The position numbers and the translations under genes are program-made. Of a stretch of 64,000 nucleotides of DNA, positions 62,443 to 64,000 are shown one piece after another. Origin of the DNA: Salimicrobium humidisoli (GTDB lineage: Bacteria > Bacillota > Bacilli > Bacillales > Halobacillaceae); the NCBI RefSeq assembly GCF_002295105.1, contig NZ_NSGH01000004.1:62001-126000 (forward strand), given 5' to 3'. Positions within the stretch are counted from its first letter, which is position 1. Every line of letters starts with the position of its first letter. A model generated the notes under the pieces. That model was given only the letters and a program-made list of their open reading frames with translations, did not search any database and had not been told where the DNA came from.

Positions 62443-62467
62443 CCTTATAAATAGTGGCTCACCTTTT
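62432..62467 (+). terminator. Hairpin with T-run beside the istB stop
   Basis: GTGAGCCACTA and TAGTGGCTCAC form a perfect 11-bp stem with a 9-base loop, followed on the plus strand by CTTTTTAT. It could block transcription entering the element. Confidence 0.6.
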
Positions 62468-62970
62468 TATTGTTTTAATCCAAAACGTTCCCTCATAGAA
62501 GTTTCACCGTCGATGACAATGCTATAGGAATCATGAACGATGCGATCTAGAATAGCGTCTGCGAGTGTACTTTCTCCTATCTTCTCATGCCATCCTCTCG
62601 GATCGAATTGTGAACAGAAGATGGTAGAACCATGTTGGTGGCGCGATTCCACAATCTCTAAAAGGTCTCTTGCTTGAGTATCATTAAGAGGTGTTAAAAG
62701 CCACTCATCCAAAATAAGTAGATTGACCTTTTTATATTTCTTCATGACCTTTCGATACGTTCCATCTCCTCGAGCGATAGCCAACTCATCAAGTAGATCC
62801 GGCAATCTCGTGTATTTAACTTTATAAAACTGCCGACAGGCTGCGTTCCCAAAATCACAGCTTAAATATGTTTTTCCGTTCCCGGAAGCGCCGATTAGTA
62901 TGATATTATGGCGTTCTTCGATGTAAGCACCAGTCGCAAGGCGTAAGATGAGAGCTTTGATTACAGCCAA
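62467..62970 (-). pseudogene. istB: Truncated IstB-like helper ATPase of an IS21-family element
   Basis: A 167-residue frame covering only the ATPase part of IstB. It starts at VIKALILRLATGAYIEERHN and keeps Walker A GASGNGKT, Walker B LLILDEWLLTPL, the sensor region FCSQFDPRGWHEKIGESTLA and AILDRIVHDSYSIVIDGETS. About 80 N-terminal residues of a normal IstB (about 250) and all of istA are missing. The upstream side ends at repeated TACCACC motifs, so this is a deletion remnant. Confidence 0.85.
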
Positions 62971-62977
62971 TGAAATG

Positions 62978-63048
62978 TACCACCATTGCCATCTATTTTA
63001 CCACCGAGTGACAAGCGATGTACCAGTTAATGACAGGGCTTTACCACC
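62978..63048. repeat. Iterated 21-22-bp motifs upstream of the istB remnant
   Basis: TACCACC at 62978, TACCACC at 62999, TACCAGT at 63021 and TACCACC at 63042 recur every 21-22 bp. The block resembles, in the same orientation, the array at 62370 (both contain TGCCATCT followed by a T-run and an ACCA motif), as expected of IS21-family terminal repeats. Confidence 0.65.
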
Positions 63049-63075
63049 AATACCTTAGTATACTTAATGAGCATG

Positions 63076-63090
63076 TAAACGTTTTCCGTT
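63076..63090 (-). repeat. 15-bp inverted repeat, right copy
   Basis: TAAACGTTTTCCGTT is the exact reverse complement of 62131-62145. Confidence 0.7.
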
Positions 63091-63120
63091 TTATGCATTT
63101 TTCTCTTGCCAAATACACAG

Positions 63121-63243
63121 TGGGGAGAAGTTTTAGGAGACGATATTATTGCGACAGCAATATTGGATCGGTTACTTCACCATTCCAGGGTCTTTTCCGT
63201 GGATGGGCCAAGCTTTCGAATGAAAAACAAAGCTGCCGAATAA
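63121..63243 (+). pseudogene. istB: C-terminal fragment of a second IstB-like protein
   Basis: The plus-strand frame reads WGEVLGDDIIATAILDRLLH, then HSRVFSVDGPSFRMKNKAAE and a stop. This is the conserved end of IstB (compare EWGEVLGDxVIATAILDRLLHHS). It lies on the opposite strand from the fragment at 62467 and differs from it, so it comes from another IS21-family element. No upstream part of the gene remains in frame. Confidence 0.75.
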
Positions 63244-64000
63244 GGTGGCAACTTTGTATGATGTAACCCGACGATTTTGAAGAAAATTAAACGGCCTTGA
63301 CATCGATAATCGTATCAAAATATGTAGGTGCAGTTTTATGAAGAAGGAAGAAAACGAACAGTACTCAGTCCTGGTGGTGGGAAGACATTCACTTCAGTCT
63401 AGTGATTACAGCTTGTTCGTCAAAAGTTATAACGTCATTTTGTATTTAGAATTACATAAAAATTGAATCAATTAATTTGTGAAAAGACCCCGGTTATCTG
63501 AAATTATGCAACGCAGTATGGTAAAGATCACTCTGTTCAAGTCTTTTCCTTCGACTTGGTAAGGCATATGGCAGAAGACCGAGCGTAGAAGTAATTCTAT
63601 CCCAGTACTTCAATGATGTTGGACGCGTTGACCAAGGAGAAGTGAAGGTAACGTTTTTTAGTGAAGATGAAAACCACATTTTTCTATTAGGGTGGATGTT
63701 GCAAAGAAGAGGGGAGAGAAAAGTGCTGTCTGTAAGAAACGGATAAGATCAGAGGTGGAAGCTATTCTTTGGTTTTCATGCTGTTTGTAGTCTTACGGCA
63801 GAATGTTGTAAGGGAGCAGGTCCCCCAAAATTTATGAGCCGATTCTGCCCGTATCTCTTACGGGAGATTCCGGCTTTGCATCTAGGGTTTCCCCAATCTG
63901 ATAAAACAATAGTATGGAACCATTTACCTCCCCGCGTTCAATCTTCCCTATGTATATGTATGAACGGGTAATCCCGACTACCAACACCAACATTTCCTGA
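63244..64000. other. Region without an assignable gene
   Basis: No gene can be supported. An open stretch from about 63525 to 63746 reads QYFNDVGRVDQGEVKVTFF in its middle and IFLLGWMLQRRGERKVLSV near its end. It looks protein-like but has no start codon or ribosome site, so it may be a fragment of a decayed gene. The rest has stops in all frames. Confidence 0.4.

Noticed and set aside
62467-62970. Calling the IstB-like frame an intact gene
   Set aside because: It lacks about 80 N-terminal residues and any istA partner, and abuts terminal repeats.
63790-63900. Possible structured RNA near the window end
   Set aside because: Short complementary stretches such as CTTACGG exist, but I could not draw a convincing extended structure.

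Overview
The window looks like the chromosome of a flagellated, probably halophilic or alkaliphilic member of the Bacillales (Bacillaceae-like). Supporting signs are the order atpD-atpC-ywzB-murA-mbl-flhO-flhP-epuA-fabZ, a 111-residue SinR homologue, a CsaB/SLH surface-anchoring system and AGGAGG-type ribosome sites. The spoIID, spoIIQ and spoIIID genes that relatives usually carry between murA and mbl are absent here, so an asporogenous lineage is possible. The species cannot be named from the sequence alone.

Layout. 1-7.8 kb: end of the ATP synthase operon, cell-wall and shape genes (murA, mbl), distal rod genes (flhO, flhP), epuA and fabZ. 7.8-15 kb: a NERD-domain protein, an orphan protein, an RND efflux pair, sinR, and a short gene behind a structured leader. 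15.3-20.8 kb: a CitA/DctS-type two-component system followed by a tripartite tricarboxylate transporter (tctC-tctB-tctA) with a consensus cre site in front. 21.4-27.1 kb: a glucuronate-polymer (teichuronic-acid-like) operon of polymerase, glycosyltransferases, a PssD/PssE pair, GtaB and UDP-glucose dehydrogenase. 27.3-40.0 kb: a surface-anchoring island with a flippase, TagA and CsaB (secondary wall polymer pyruvylation), then five enzymes carrying SLH domains (glucosaminidase, two amidases, a subtilisin, an NlpC/P60 peptidase) and a LysM-3D protein. 40.5-62.1 kb: an exopolysaccharide locus with a tyrosine kinase/phosphatase control module, a UDP-bacillosamine-type module, UDP-GlcNAc dehydrogenase and epimerase, glycosyltransferases, Wzy and Wzx. 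It also holds three unusual kinase-like proteins: an HPrK-like protein, a nucleotidyltransferase/thymidylate-kinase fusion and an APH-like protein. From about 45.2 kb on the DNA is clearly more AT-rich, as expected of an acquired island. 62.1-64 kb: decayed IS21-family remnants.

The most striking unexplained signal is a family of about 150-bp intergenic elements present four times (about 8.8, 15.1, 20.8 and 27.2 kb). Each copy has the same plan: half palindrome, full 34-bp palindrome, full 34-bp palindrome, half palindrome, separated by three spacers of exactly 18 bp. The palindromes therefore recur every 52 bp, close to five helical turns. The palindromes are conserved and the spacers vary. 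No coding region explains them.

Other points of interest are decayed IS3 and glycosyltransferase remnants between the epimerase and polymerase genes, a 30-bp in-frame tandem duplication in the UDP-sugar dehydrogenase, a sigma-B-like promoter before a 48-residue membrane protein, and a possible autoregulatory palindrome in the sinR promoter.
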